Shown here: piece after piece, positions 12,130 to 24,329 of the stretch | Numbering within the stretch: position 1 is the stretch's first letter | Layout of the letters: the number at the start of each line of letters is the position of its first letter | DNA from: Climacium dendroides | Taxonomy: Eukaryota; Streptophyta; Bryopsida; Hypnales; Climaciaceae | Reading direction: 5' to 3' | DNA length: 64,000 nucleotides | Assembly (NCBI GenBank): GCA_950106755.1 | Contig: OX467083.1 | Coordinates: 45,770,555 to 45,834,554 of the forward strand | Translations under genes and position numbers: made by a program | Notes under the pieces: model-generated | What the model saw: only the letters and a program-made list of their open reading frames with translations | The model's database searches: none | What the model was told of the DNA's origin: nothing

Positions 12130-12670
12130 GTCTTCTTCTGGCGTCAGTAGTGTTTTGGCGTCGTAGTTGTAGGTGAATCTGTTTCGAGAATTTGTTTTGA
12201 GAATTTCTACAATGGCTATGGAAGTTTAGCTATGGTATGTCTGAGTTATGAGAAATCTTTATTTCTTTATATTTGAATGAATCAACGATTTCTTGATTGA
12301 AACTATTTAGTGAAATCATCGCCATATTGGAGGGATTATGAATAGAAATCAGCGCCTTAGCGGGAGGAAGTATTAAATTAGTTGTTTTTAAATGTTTTTC
12401 TTGGAGGAATTCATGCATGGCTTGTTGTAATTGCCAGCTCAGTGTTTTACGCGTCGTAGCTGTAGGTGAATGTGTTTGAGTCTCTTACTTCGAAAATTGC
12501 TGCAATTGCTATGAGATTTTGATATGTCATGTCTATCTTTCGGGACGCTGGATTTCTTTTATGGTTGAATGAATAAATGATTTCTTGATTGAGCCTCTCT
12601 AGTGAGTTCTCGAGTTATGATTCGTGACTTGGCGCGTGAGGAGGTATTGGAATTCATTGTCTTGATTGAT
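12130..12670 (+). repeat. Diverged tandem duplication of about 280 bp upstream of the tetraspanin pseudogene
   Basis: Blocks starting GTGTTTTGGCGTCGTAG near 12150 and GTGTTTTACGCGTCGTAG near 12440 share a series of phrases, including TAGGTGAATSTGTTT, GAATGAAT and GATTTCTTGATTGA. They lie where the 5' leader intron of the pseudogene would be, so they may be duplicated intron sequence. Confidence 0.55.
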
Positions 12671-13063
12671 TTTCTTGAAGGAATCTTATACGTGGTATGG
12701 TCCTTTGTTATTGTCAGTTTAGCGGTGTATGAAGCGTAGAATTGAATGGGAGGTTTTTTGCAGTATAATTGGTTTTAAATGGTCTTACTTTGCCAGAGAA
12801 TGTGATTGGTTTTGTTTCCTTTTTCTTGTTATTATCTATCACATCGTCGGGTAAGTCTTGTTTTCGATCGGTTCACTGTTTTTGTGTCGTTGAGTGATAC
12901 TGGTAGACCTGTGGTCTATGGATGGAGTTGCAGACTGACTTTGAACGATGGGAGTGCGATTGATTAGTGGCGTTGTCGTTTCGGTGTTTTTCCTTGCAGT
13001 TGGATCGTTAGTCACAATTGAAACTCGCTTTCAATTCTTTGAATCGTCTCTCGATTGCGTGCA

Positions 13064-15189
13064 GGTTTTTGTCGGCAAAGCATGTAAATTGAAGAGTTAC
13101 CATTTGTTGCCTTCACCTCCTCTTGAAAGATGGGTGATGGGTATTTAAAATCGGATCGGCCAGTTAGTCACTCTAATGGTTTCATCAAGTTTATCAATGC
13201 TATTGCTGTAGTGAGTAGATGTTGTCTTTCATGTGTTTGGTTTACATGATTTATTTGCATATTCTTTTACTATTTACAAAAATATCACTTCTCTTGTTTT
13301 AAGCTTTATGGCTTGCATGGTTTCGAGTGTTTGGAGCACCTTCAAGAAACAATGCTCGTCCTAGTGCTGGAGGTTACAAAAATATCCTCTCTTTGCCAAT
13401 TTTGTTGGTTTAGCCAATTCTATTCCATCCAGGGTTATAGGGTCAAGACGTAAATGGAGTTCGTGGCATGCATGAGGCAAAGTGACGTGTGTCTTCATAA
13501 CAATGACGCTTGTATATGTATTCCAGTTGCTTTTGATCCCACTCATATCACTAGGCATATGGCTGGCATTCCAACAAGGCTCAGCGATTGTAAGAAATAT
13601 GCGTCTTCTTCTTACTTGTGCAAGTCCTTGAATTTACAGTCCATATAGTTTAGGGCCTTGCAATCTGCTTCTGCTCTTTTAGAAACTATTGATCCTAGAT
13701 ATGGCGACTTAGTTTGAGTGGCAATGATTAGGACTGGAATCTCTGTGGTCGAATCCAATGTCTTGATTGATGAAATGGCTTCTTATGTGCAGATCAATGC
13801 TAGGCCTTTTCGGTGCGTGGTTCGCACTTGTACCTGTCCTATATTTGGTATCCTTTAAACTATGGAAGAAACTGGGGCTCAGGTAATCATGTACCGGTAA
13901 CTTATTCCATACAATATCGAATCTTTTACTTCATGAGCACCTTGTGTGGAATTGGATGCCTTTTGGGGTTTGCAGAGGTTTATGAGAAATTGGATGGACG
14001 TTTCCTTGACTAACATCACCTCAATACCTGGTGTTGATGCTCGTGGTGCTCGTTAGGTTTTTTATTTTGACCATATTTCTGTGAGTTGCTACTAACCTTT
14101 CAACGCTGCCAGACAAGATGTTATGTTTTACTGGGGCATGGGATGTCCATGGGAGTTGATAGGTTGCAATTTGAGGAATATTCAACATTGTTGTTGTAGC
14201 ATAAAATGAAGACTTGCTTATTGCTATTTCAGGCAGAAGTTTTCTTCTTCTATCTTTTGGACTTGGTCAATATACAATGACCTCCTTGTGGTCCATCAAT
14301 AATGCGCTAATGATGTTTATTTGTCGTTGTGATTTAGATTTGCAACAAGAAGTAAAGGAGGAGGGTACAGTGTTGCCGGTCAAACGTAAGTTCTCGATTG
14401 CTAATTTACCTACACAATGTCTTATCATGCATACAAGTGAATCTGATTAATCTCTGAGATTTATGAGAATTGATCAGCCCCACAAAATTTTGCAGTAGTG
14501 GCATCGTGCAGATACTTTTGTCTTGATAAGTCTACAAGGTTGTATTCTAGACATTGATAGAGAATGGGTCATAGTTCTAGCAATAATATTCAAAGTTATC
14601 AATTGTCTTGCTTTGCTAACATCATCTGCAGATTAAGTGGAATTTTTATGCTACATCACCTTTATTTATATATATACATATGTATGTGTGTCCCTCTCTC
14701 TATTTTATTTATTTATTTATTATCCCTTCTTCTCTTTTTTCTTTTTTTTCAGTTTGACTCATGGTAGTGTATTTTTTGTGGATTACAGGTTTAAAGAGTA
14801 CAGGTTGGATGCATACTCAAGCTACATACAAGACAGGGTATGTCTTTGCGCAATTTGTCTTTCGCGTATTCACCAGGGATTTCCTCTGGTTGGAACTTTT
14901 TTCAATTTTGTGCCAACTATTCCCAACCTGCACTCAATTTTTGAAGAAACAATGAAACATAGTGCAGTCATTATTATGAGAGTTTAGGGTTTATGTTCAA
15001 GAATCTTTGGTAGGCTTTTCATTTTTTCTTGGTGTGCTATTAAGGAAGGCGTCAAGATATGTGTAGGCCACCTTGGGTATTGAACAGTTTGTCGATGTCC
15101 ATATGTAGTCGAATAAGGTTTCAAACTAGAATCATTTGAAGGCTATTATTGCGGCAAGCAACAACTGTGAAAAATTTGATGAAATTTTG
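13064..15189 (+). pseudogene. Truncated tetraspanin pseudogene (exons 1-6 of 10)
   Basis: This is a diverged + strand copy of the 5' part of the intact tetraspanin gene at 30355-33625. A leader acceptor (TTGCGTGCAG, near 13055-13064) matches that gene's TTGCGCGCAG. Exon 1 is 13130-13210 (MGDGYLKSDRPVSHS..., donor gtgagt). Exon 2 starts at 13527 (LLLIPLISLGIWLA) and has a frameshift near 13580. Exon 3 starts at 13793 (LGLFGAWFALVPVLY), is interrupted by about 177 bp, and resumes near 14028-14080 (LVLMLVVLVRFF). Exon 4 is 14338-14385, exon 5 is 14789-14837, exon 6 is 15109-15189. Exons 4, 5 and 6 have exactly the same lengths (48, 49, 81 bp) as in the intact gene. Exon 6 has a TGG-to-TAG stop. 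Exons 7-10, encoding the GCC and CGY motifs and the last membrane helix, are absent and replaced by interspersed repeat. Introns are retained, so it arose by DNA duplication, not retroposition. Confidence 0.85.
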
Positions 15190-15242
15190 GTATGTTCTTT
15201 GCACTTGAGTGTTTGTATTATAGGTGGTATTACAACTCTAAC

Positions 15243-15575
15243 AATTCCAATCACCACATGTTCGCTAATCTAACTTCTAGATCTTCGTTTCTACACGAGT
15301 CATTTAGGCTCTTGCATATAAGTTGCTTTGCTTTCCACTAAAAATTGTTTCCAAAAATTGATTATAAGGGTCCTTTTGACCTGGACTATTCCCGAGGGCC
15401 ACCATGACCTGGTTGTCCACTAAGAGGACTAGGGCAATTGATTTAAGTTGGCTTCGCCATGGAAAATAAAAGGGAAGCAAATATTAGTATTGGTATAGAA
15501 ACTCATCAAAAGGATCCCTTGAGCTGGACTGTCCCTACAGGCACCATGATTTGTCCCTAAGAATACCCACCTTCT
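15243..15575 (+). repeat. Interspersed repeat arm following tetraspanin exon 6
   Basis: A block with CTAACTTCTAGATCTTCG, GCTTTCCACTAAAAATTG, GAGGACTAGGGCAATTG and AAGTTGGCTTCGCCATGG, followed by GGATCCCTTGAGCTGGAC. The arm occurs four times: here, 44055-44290 (-), 43005-43215 (-) and 48363-48610 (+). Three of the four directly abut a tetraspanin exon-6 copy. Confidence 0.75.
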
Positions 15576-15589
15576 TTGGTTGAAGCTCA

Positions 15590-17590
15590 AAATTCTGGGC
15601 AAGCTTTTGAAGTAGAAGGAGTAGGTTCATTCTAGATTGAGTGGCATTTAGCTTCAGACATGAAGACTATTAAAGCCCTTTATGGCTTAAGTGATGGAGC
15701 AAATGCAAAGCATTGGTGTATATACTATATGCAAGAGAATAAGAAAACTATCATCAAAATAGAGGCTCATTCTATTTGGCACAAAGAAAAAACTCTTACA
15801 TGGAATGAAGGTGTATTTGCCTCAGATATAAACTCCAAACCAATTTCGCTTGGCAGTTTTCCATATAGATGGAAACCAATTATTTGGATACCTTTAGAGA
15901 CGGTGCATATTTGCACTCTTCATGCTCTTAATTGAATTTGTGAGAAGATGTTACATTTACATTTCCGAAATGTATGAATGATATGGGACAAGAGGGGCCA
16001 GAAGCTGGCAATTAAAAATATGGAAAGAATTTTATCTTCAACTGGTATGCACGATGGACAAGTGAAGATTTTCAAAGACCACGATTTATTGGGTAAGTGA
16101 TTTTTGATTCTCCATTACAGTTTAGTAGATTGGCTATCTTGAATTGTAGATGTAGTAAGTTGTTAGCAAGATCTCATGAAGCTAGTAGATTGATGACTAT
16201 TCTTGAAATCATTGGAATCTTTGCTCGAGCATTATTTGCTAAGGTTTATTTCAATGAATGTAGTTTTGATTTCAATACTTTGGTACCGACATTGGATCAT
16301 TTGATATTTGTGAGCAAGTTTCATACAATAGAAGACTAATCATATCGATTATAATTAACCAGTAATAATAACTAGTATTGATTACATTTAACTAATATGA
16401 CTAATTGAATTGCTTATAACTAACTAGTAATCTTGGCTAGTAATTAACTATTATTTGTAATTAATGAATCAATTTGATTCATTAATTTTAAGAAATATTT
16501 TTAAAAACACTATTTGTCTCTTCTTACACTATTATTGGTCTTGGCCAATTGAAGACAAAACTATTCATATTCCTCTATAGTTCATGCAATCTCATGCAAT
16601 CTCAAGTAAGGCAAACAATGTTCTAATTAAGCCATCTTTAAGTGGTGCTCATGTAGCTAAGTTGTTTAAAAAATCAACTCTACCTTCTACATCTAATCAA
16701 ATATGGAAAGACATAGTGATGGCCAAAAGAAACAGAGTTGTTGATGGAACAATTTCCCATGATTGAATGGCTTCCTAGCCCTTAAGAAATTACTACCATA
16801 CTTTATAAGACTGACATTAAAAGATGATCAATGTACATCATTTAAGAACCTTGCAAATGAATTTGGTTGACTATATGTGAAGGTGTAAAGAGAACATCAT
16901 GTCACATATTTTCTAGTAAGCTCACCTATTCCCTGTGAACTATTGGTTGTGTCCTTTGTCAACAATATGTGCAAGCAATTTGTATGAAAAGCTCAAGATA
17001 GTTTACAATTAAAAACTAATGTTGCACACCCCATTTCAAGATCCCAACAAAACAAAACTACTTGCTTGTCGATTTTGCAAGTATTTAATCATTTCTCCTA
17101 ATTAACATGTTACCTTTGGTTGAATTTCAACTAGATAAATTGATTCAAACCTTTAACTAACCAAGGGCTAGCTAAGACCAAGTCTAGGACTAACTACAAC
17201 TACAAAACTACTGTAAGATATTTAAATGACTTAGAACTAACTCAAATTGTTATGTGGAATTGTGTTTAGCATGTCTTCATAAAGCATGGGTCATGGCTTG
17301 TGGATTGATGTGGTTTGCTTTCCATTTGGAGCTACCAAGGGATGGAGTTTTTGCATCACACAACTAAAGTAGCATATTATTGTCATACAGCTCATGGTGG
17401 GTTTACAAACAAGAAGAATCCGTTTCTACAAACTTACCAAGATTGGTTTAGGATCATACAATACAGATTCATTAATATGGACATGAAAGACAAAGAGGCT
17501 CTTGTCAACAAAGGAACTACAAAAGAAATAATTCGTAAACGGAGGGAGACTTTTATAAATTCAAGTGCATCTGCTCACGCAACTGAATGA
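15590..17590 (+). pseudogene. Decayed mobile-element-type gene, copy 1 (unknown family)
   Basis: An intermittent frame with the best stretches at 15660-15935 (KTIKALYGLSDGANAKHWCI..., then FPYRWKPIIWIPLETVHIC), 15975-16080 (KLAIKNMERILSS...GQVKIFKDHD), 16584-16766 (SGAHVAKLFKK...NQIWKDIVMAKRNRVVDG) and 17315-17590 (SYQGMEFLHHTTK...HTAHGGFTNKKNPFLQTY). A second copy of its first part lies inverted at 46080-47365. The His/Cys-containing pieces (HWCIYY, where a CIYC-type pair may once have stood, and a later HTAHGG) recall large mobile-element proteins of unknown class. I do not recognise a transposase catalytic triad. Many stops and frame breaks show that it is dead. Confidence 0.5.
16455..16545. 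repeat. Palindrome AATGAATCAATTTGATTCATT and flanks, repeated inverted at about 46070-46145
   Basis: A near-perfect hairpin lies within a block that recurs in opposite orientation at 46070-46145. In each place it sits next to the 3' part of the decayed KTIKALYGLSDG frame, so it belongs to the same dispersed element. Confidence 0.6.
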
Positions 17591-17599
17591 CATGCAAAA

Positions 17600-20500
17600 T
17601 GCGAAAGAGTGGGAAGTTTTTGGGTTCCTAGAACTTCAAATAATAAAGACTTAAACAACAATGAAGAAGACTTTGAACAATAGAGCCTATAGCTCCCATT
17701 TCAATATATAATAGAACCTATGCATGAGTGATCTTCTTTTGAGAATCCTCTTGAATTCCTGAAGTACACATTCTTTTAAATTCTTGAAGTAGGAATGGGA
17801 AGTATTTGAAGTCTTCTTTACAATTTTACTAGCATATATGTCTTGAAACTCATCTTTCCACCCTAGCATACTATTTGACTTTTAAATACAGTAAGCCCAA
17901 GAATATGAAACAAAATATACCTTCTATTGCAATCTTGTCATTTTTCTTTCTATGGTCATTCTTCAATAACTTGTAATACTTTTGGAGGTATTACATCTCT
18001 CACAATCTTTTTCTTTTCATTTTATATATTGACTTGTAGTGGATAAAGAGCCAGAATCAATACTATGCTCCTATTATTCAATTAGTTAGCTCTGTAAAAA
18101 GTTGATTCAATTTTAAGTAGGGTGAAATTACCTTCTCTTTAACATGACTTCCTTTAGAGATGCACATTCAGAAGTTGTCCCGATCAATGTAAGAGCCATG
18201 AATAATTTTGATTTCTTCTCGTATACTTGACAATGTCCAATCTAACCCTATGTTTAGTTTATGCATTTCATAATGCAACTCTGGTAATACACAAAGGATC
18301 TTGACCATTTCATGGTATTGAACTTATTTTATGGATTCCTAGACTGAATCATTAATGCAATGTTGGCGATTATACTGAAAATTCAAGTATAATGTTGACA
18401 TGCCGATATGATATCAAAAAACTATTATCGAAAAACTATTCGTATGATCTTTGAAAAACTATTGTCGCATGATCAGCTATGCATTTGATTTGATCTGCTC
18501 CATGGCATATTTTTGAATCCCATCTATCATCCAAAAGAGAATAAAAGTCATTTTCTATCAAACTCTTGAATATGTAGAATGTAGTAGTTTGATGAAGTTT
18601 TGCTGATGCAAACAAATTTACCATTACATGTGTTGGTAAAACCCAACTCAAATGGGTAATTCTAGAGCCAACGTTTAATTTTATAGCACTATAAATATCA
18701 ATCCTAATGCAAACTCTGAATGATTCACTTGTCATCATGTCAGATAGAGGCCATTTTGGATCTTGGAAACTAGGGAGAGGAATATGTTCTAGTCATCCAT
18801 AGGGAGATTGACTAGTAGGAGGATAGTAATATGAGTCCTAAAAATAGACATCAATGTTGTACAAATCTTTGTGTGTTTGATTCCCTTGTTGTGCTTCACT
18901 AATGTCTGTGTATTGTATGTAGATTACGTCTTTAATTACTCTAAAGTTTATCCAATCCTCCATTTTAGAAAAGTACATGTCTATTGTCAATTAACACAAT
19001 TATTACAATGCTTGGAAGGCTAACTTTCCTCGAAAATAGACTACACTAGTTGGTTACTGAAGAGAGGGTTAAGTGATGAACACTGGGTTGAAATTTTTTA
19101 AGATCATTCTTCAATGCCTACAGTAGTATCCCAATGCTCTCAAGGTTTCAATTTATACCTTAGTTATGTGATGTTATGATTTTTTGATTAGTGGTTGTAC
19201 CAAATTTACTAGAAGTGGGTTTAGATTCTAAACCTTGAACCAATCTCATGAAATCCAAACCTTAACATCAAGATATTGCTCAAATCAATCTTTTGATTAT
19301 GAGAAATACTTAAAAGAGAACTAACAATAGTTATAATTGCTTATAAAGAATTCACTTACAATTACAAGAGCCATGCTGAACTCTACGCTCCAAAATGAGG
19401 TGTCAATGATTGTATACATGTGCTACAAGAACTTCTGTAATACTTTTTGAACCTTCTTTCATACAAAACTTGAGTATTTTTGCCTTCTATTAGCCTTCAT
19501 CTATGTGATTTCTTGCATCTCTAGTATGTTCACCATGTTTACTTGGCTCTAATGAGACAAAAGCTCAGGACAAAAGAATGAATACTCACTTTTGTTGGTG
19601 CACATTCCCCATTCTCTATCAAAATCGACTATATACTGCACTTGGGCCTCATTTTTTTCAAGAAAAAGTGAGAGAGAAAAAAACAAATGAGAGCCTTTTA
19701 GAAATAACAGAACAAGTACCTAAGATTTGTCTGAACTTGAATCAAGGGCCTTATTTCTTTCAAGAAAAAGTGGGAGAAAAAAAACAAGAGCCTTTCAAGA
19801 ATAGCAGAAGGGATACCTAAAATTTGTTTAAACTTGAATCAAAAAGTTGCCTTCTATACCTGTGAGGACATGAGCAATAAAAACCTCAAGTTAATACAAT
19901 GGTGCTATACTTTGGTTACTGCAACAATTTCATATCTTGTATGTCATATCTTGTATGATAGAGTACATCATTGCTCACCAAAGCACGAGAAAACAAATAA
20001 GAGAGTGAGAGAACAAAGCACGCCAAAGAACAAACTTCATTTTCTCGTCAAACGCATTGTACAATTTTCATTTAATAGATCCTAATGATTTTAGCCACCT
20101 TAGAGAGGCATAGCATTAGAAAAAAATTGAACCCCAAAAGGGACTACTTCATAATGCAAAAGCTTGGGTGGAAAGAGCCTTCTCATCTCACTAATTGGGC
20201 CAAGAATTGCATGATGAATTCAAAAATTCATCATCATTATCCAATTCATCTCCATGATCTCATAAATTTAGGTGGGAAGAGACTTCTCAACTCACTAATT
20301 GGGTTATAAATTGCACGATGAATTAAAAAATTTGTCATCATTACCCAATCCATCTCCATGATCTTATAAATCTCATGATGATTCCATCATGAAGAATGGA
20401 GGACACGCCAAGTGGTGGTTCTAATGAGGATGTGGCCACCTTCATATTCATTCAATTAGTATAAAAATTAGTAATAAAACTCAAGGCCTCTTTGTAGGTT

Positions 20501-22300
20501 TAATTTTTTTCTCATGATCACGGAAAGCTCTTCATAGAAACATCTCGACTAGTAAAATCCATTATTCCAAACTCGTAGCCATCAAGAGGGCCCATCATCT
20601 CTCTAATGGTTGAATAGATTCAAATACAAATGGATTCATATTAATCCGACAAGAATTGAAATTAGTATGAAATTTTTAATGCATTTGGTGCAAAAATACA
20701 AAATTCTTTCTTCAATAGGTGGGAATCATAACCATCTTACCCACCATCTTAATCCCATTTGATGAGTGTTTTGAAAGTACAAGTTTAACATTCTAAAAGC
20801 AAGCATTTATTCACCACAAAGCCTACTTGAACTAATATTTAATGATCCATGTATTTATTAGTCTTAAAACATCTATAAATATGATATTGTTCTTTGACAA
20901 TAGTATCCAATTCAACTTGCTCAAAGAAAAAAAGATACACACTCTGTAGAAAGGAGTGGGTGCAGGAGTAGGTGATTGATGTAATTGATGGGATGATTTA
21001 ATAGATGTTGGAATTGGGTGACTAAGGATATTTGGGTTGTTCTACCTTATTGAAAGTTCTAAAGTTTTGTCTACGAAAGTTCAATACAGATACATTTTAA
21101 AAGTAGTGTGCCATTCCAACTTCTAAAATATAAAACTAATTTTCAAAATCTTGAATTTATTAAGGTTAAATTTAGATTAAATCCAAGTGTTTGACCTAAA
21201 CTTAATTGAATTTTATTGAGGTGCTAAACCCTTCCCCCAAAACAAAAAATGGTGTATCAATACCATATGATATGCAACTTTACACTTATAAAAATAATCT
21301 AAACATTGAATTCCATTAGCAAACATGCTTATTGGAAAAATACCCTTGTTAATGGACAATTCTAATGCAAATTGTCATGTGCAACAAATGAATATTCATC
21401 TAAATTCAAAATAAAATTCATTAAAAACTATTGTATAAACATTAATGAGTAACAAGAGAGCCTTCCTTTAATGTCTCAATGGAATTTGTTAAAATAGAGT
21501 TGGGGACAAAAAGATCCACTTCTTATTGAGATCCTGCTCCCATAATCAATTCATTTCACCAAAATTTTAAAGTACTTACATAATTTGAAAGTCATGAAAG
21601 ACAAATGGTGTTACCTTTTGAAGTGTATCAAACAAAGAGATGATGTAATGAAATTTTTGAAATTATAAATTGAAATCTACCACCAGTCTAGAATCAATTC
21701 AAAACTTATCTATTCTCAATTTACAAGATGTTCACTTGATTTGAGGCACTTTCAGGTTTACATAGTTGTTTAAAATCCAAACAATATTGGTGGATGTTGA
21801 TGAGCATGGTACATTCTTTAGAAATTTTAAGTGTAAAATTATGTTCAGTAAAAGTAACCCTAGAAGGATGTAGCCTTAGTGACTATAATATTTCAAAAAG
21901 CTTTACCTCCCCAAAATTCAATTTCAGCCCTTAGGTGTTCAATTTATGGACCTACTACTTTAGTTAGTGTGTATGTGTCATGTGTGTGTGGGATGGACAA
22001 AAAGCAATCCATTCTTCCACATTGGCCAGTCATCACCCTCCACGTCCTCTGCAATCCGAACCGCTAAATGCTACCACGTGGCTTCAAGTCAACCATTGTA
22101 CCCAATAGCAAACAGAGAGCATCGAAACGCCCTATTACCACGTCTGCTAAAACCGCGCAAGTCCTAAGCCCGTGTCATGTGGCGAGGCTTTGCGACACCG
22201 CTCTTTGCCTTTTTACTCCGGCGGCGTTGCGGCTTTGTCGATCTCGGCAGATCGTTCTGCGGAGAGTTTTATTTTCTTCACATCAAGGTCAAATTTGAAA
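17600..22300. other. AT-rich intergenic DNA, no gene seen
   Basis: No convincing coding frame. It holds two short direct duplications: about 100 bp at 19646-19747 and 19748-19844 (shared phrase TTTCAAGAAAAAGTGRGAGA), and about 104 bp at 20168-20271 and 20272-20374 (shared phrase TCAYTAATTGGG...CATCTCCATGATCT). The rest shows no structure that I can name. Confidence 0.5.
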
Positions 22301-22531
22301 TCGATGTGATTTTGTGACAATTAATTCAATTTAGGGGTCACCATGTTCAATTGGAAGATTGATGTTGTGTAAGTGAGGGACTGAAAGAGTTCAAGTGAGA
22401 GCAGGCTCTGATAAATCTTTGGTGCAGCCGGGGTTTAGGTTTTCCCGAAGCTCAGCCCGCAGGAATTCAGCTCATCCGATTTTCCAGATTTTGCGACATT
22501 GCTTGGAACTGAAAGTTCGGAGTAGCGAGAG

Positions 22532-24214
22532 ATGACTTGGGATGCGAGCATTCTCGACATGGTGCTGGTGCCCTTGGGGGTCCTGCTGATGGCGTTGTAT
22601 CATGCGCATCTGTGGTTCCAGGTGAAGTATCATCCGGAGAAAACTGTCATCGGCGTCAATCACTTCAACCGCCAAGCGTGGGTGAATAACATCATGAGTG
22701 TGCGTGGATTCTAACCTCCTCTTTCACCATTTCTCCCTGCACATTCTGTAGATTTTTTAATTTTCTCCATATTTTACTATTGCGGTTTTGGAAATGGTCG
22801 TCAATCCAGAAATGATTGTCAGTGTAGTAACTGACATCCATGAATCAAATATCTTCATAAAAGGGTAGTTTGATCTCTAATCCCTTCTTATACCTCCCTG
22901 TGGAGAAGATTCTCTTTACGATGCTGTCAAAAGTTCGTACGAGATACCATTGTTTGCCTGTTGGTAGCTTAGCCTGTTTCTTGACAGGCAACTGGATTCG
23001 GTTAAAGCAGAGATGCTTGTTTCGATTAATTCTGTAATTACCAGTTGTAGGAAGTGGACGAACGGAGGAGAATGTAATTGCGAGTGAAGATTAGGATATT
23101 TCCATTAGAAAATTGGGTGGTTTGCACATACTATTGCTGCAAGCTATATTCAGTTTGATTCCGTATGTGCAGTTTCCAAATATGTCCAGCACAGAGACCT
23201 CTTTTATGTTCCGCCTTAAGCGCCCGACATACAGATGATTATCAACGGGGTTATGGAAAATTGTGCATTGGTGTTGGTGACCTAGTACCCTTTCCACGCT
23301 TGTTAGTGTCATCTGTGCATGCAACTTCTTGCGACAGAATTAAGTGTGATAGCAAGAGTCCAACGTGAGTTTGAACTAGTTACATCTGCCCCTTGGGTTT
23401 GGTGAGAGGGTAGAAGATGTCATATTAGGGAGAGTGTTACTAAAAAGGTCTGGAAAAAGTGAGATTTCCTACATATTTTTGTGTCCACCTCAACACTCTG
23501 GGGCTTCAAACGAGCTGGTTTCTTATGAGATTTCCAGTACTTCTGACTGATTAATAATCTCAAGGTTCCAACAAAGAGATAGTGGTTCGAACGATCAAAA
23601 AATTGACATAAGAACCAAACTATTGACAAATGGCTATTACGGGTGTGCAGGATGGTTTGAAGAATGGCGTGTTGGCAGTGCAAACGCTCCGCAACAGCAT
23701 CATGGCATCGACACTGCTGGCCTCCACAGCCATCACCCTGAGCTCCCTCATTGGAGCCTTAGTGAGCAGTGCCTCGGGAGGCTCCAGCAAGTCGCTCCGG
23801 AGTTTTGTGTATGGGGAGACCGGGAGTATCTCCTCCACCCTCAAGTACTTGTGCCTCTTGCTCTGCTTTCTCTTTGCCTTCGTGTGTCATGTGCAATCCA
23901 TTCGGTATGCGAGCCATGTCAGTTTCCTGCTCAGTATTCCTGTGGGCGACTCTGCTCCCGGTCTCACTCCGGAGTACGTGAACCAGTTCATCTACCGAGG
24001 CCAGAATTTCTTCTCCCTTGGCTTGCGAGGCTACTACTTCTCTTTCCCTCTGTTGCTGTGGATTTTTGGCCCCATTCCCATGTTTGTCTGCTCCGTTGTC
24101 ATGATCTTTTTGTTGCAGTCGTTGGACAAGGCCAAAGATTTCAATCTTACGTTCAAGATCTTAAACAGTGGCGGAAATAGTAAGACTGATCTACATCAGA
24201 TTCTTTCTCCGTAG
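22532..24214 (+). CDS. DUF599 family integral membrane protein
   Basis: A two-exon gene: exon 1 22532-22699, intron 22700-23650 (gtgcgt...gtgcag), exon 2 23651-24214 with stop. The spliced product is 243 residues, typical for plant DUF599 (PF04654) proteins. Residues 8-30 form a first membrane helix (DMVLVPLGVLLMALYHAHLW), followed by the family pattern VIGVNHFNRQAWV and, across the splice, ILAVQTLRNSIMAST-type sequence. Further hydrophobic helices lie at about 75-95, 118-140 and 184-213. The start ATG opens the conserved N-terminal MTWDAS...LD motif. No stop, frameshift or lost motif is visible, so the gene looks functional. The molecular function of DUF599 proteins is not established. The upstream 22.2-22.5 kb is locally GC-richer, as expected of a promoter and leader. 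Confidence 0.9.
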
Positions 24215-24329
24215 ATCACAGATGTCTCACTTGCCCTTATGTGGCAATGTACTAGTATTCTCGTTACTTATCTGCGGTCACAGTCTACCTTTGAAAGCAG
24301 GCAACGATGATAGCACTTGTTATGTGAGC

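Noticed and set aside
23165..24180. Alternative + strand frame overlapping the DUF599 exon (185 residues)
   Set aside because: Shifted-frame shadow; the DUF599 frame has family motifs, membrane helices and a matching splice.
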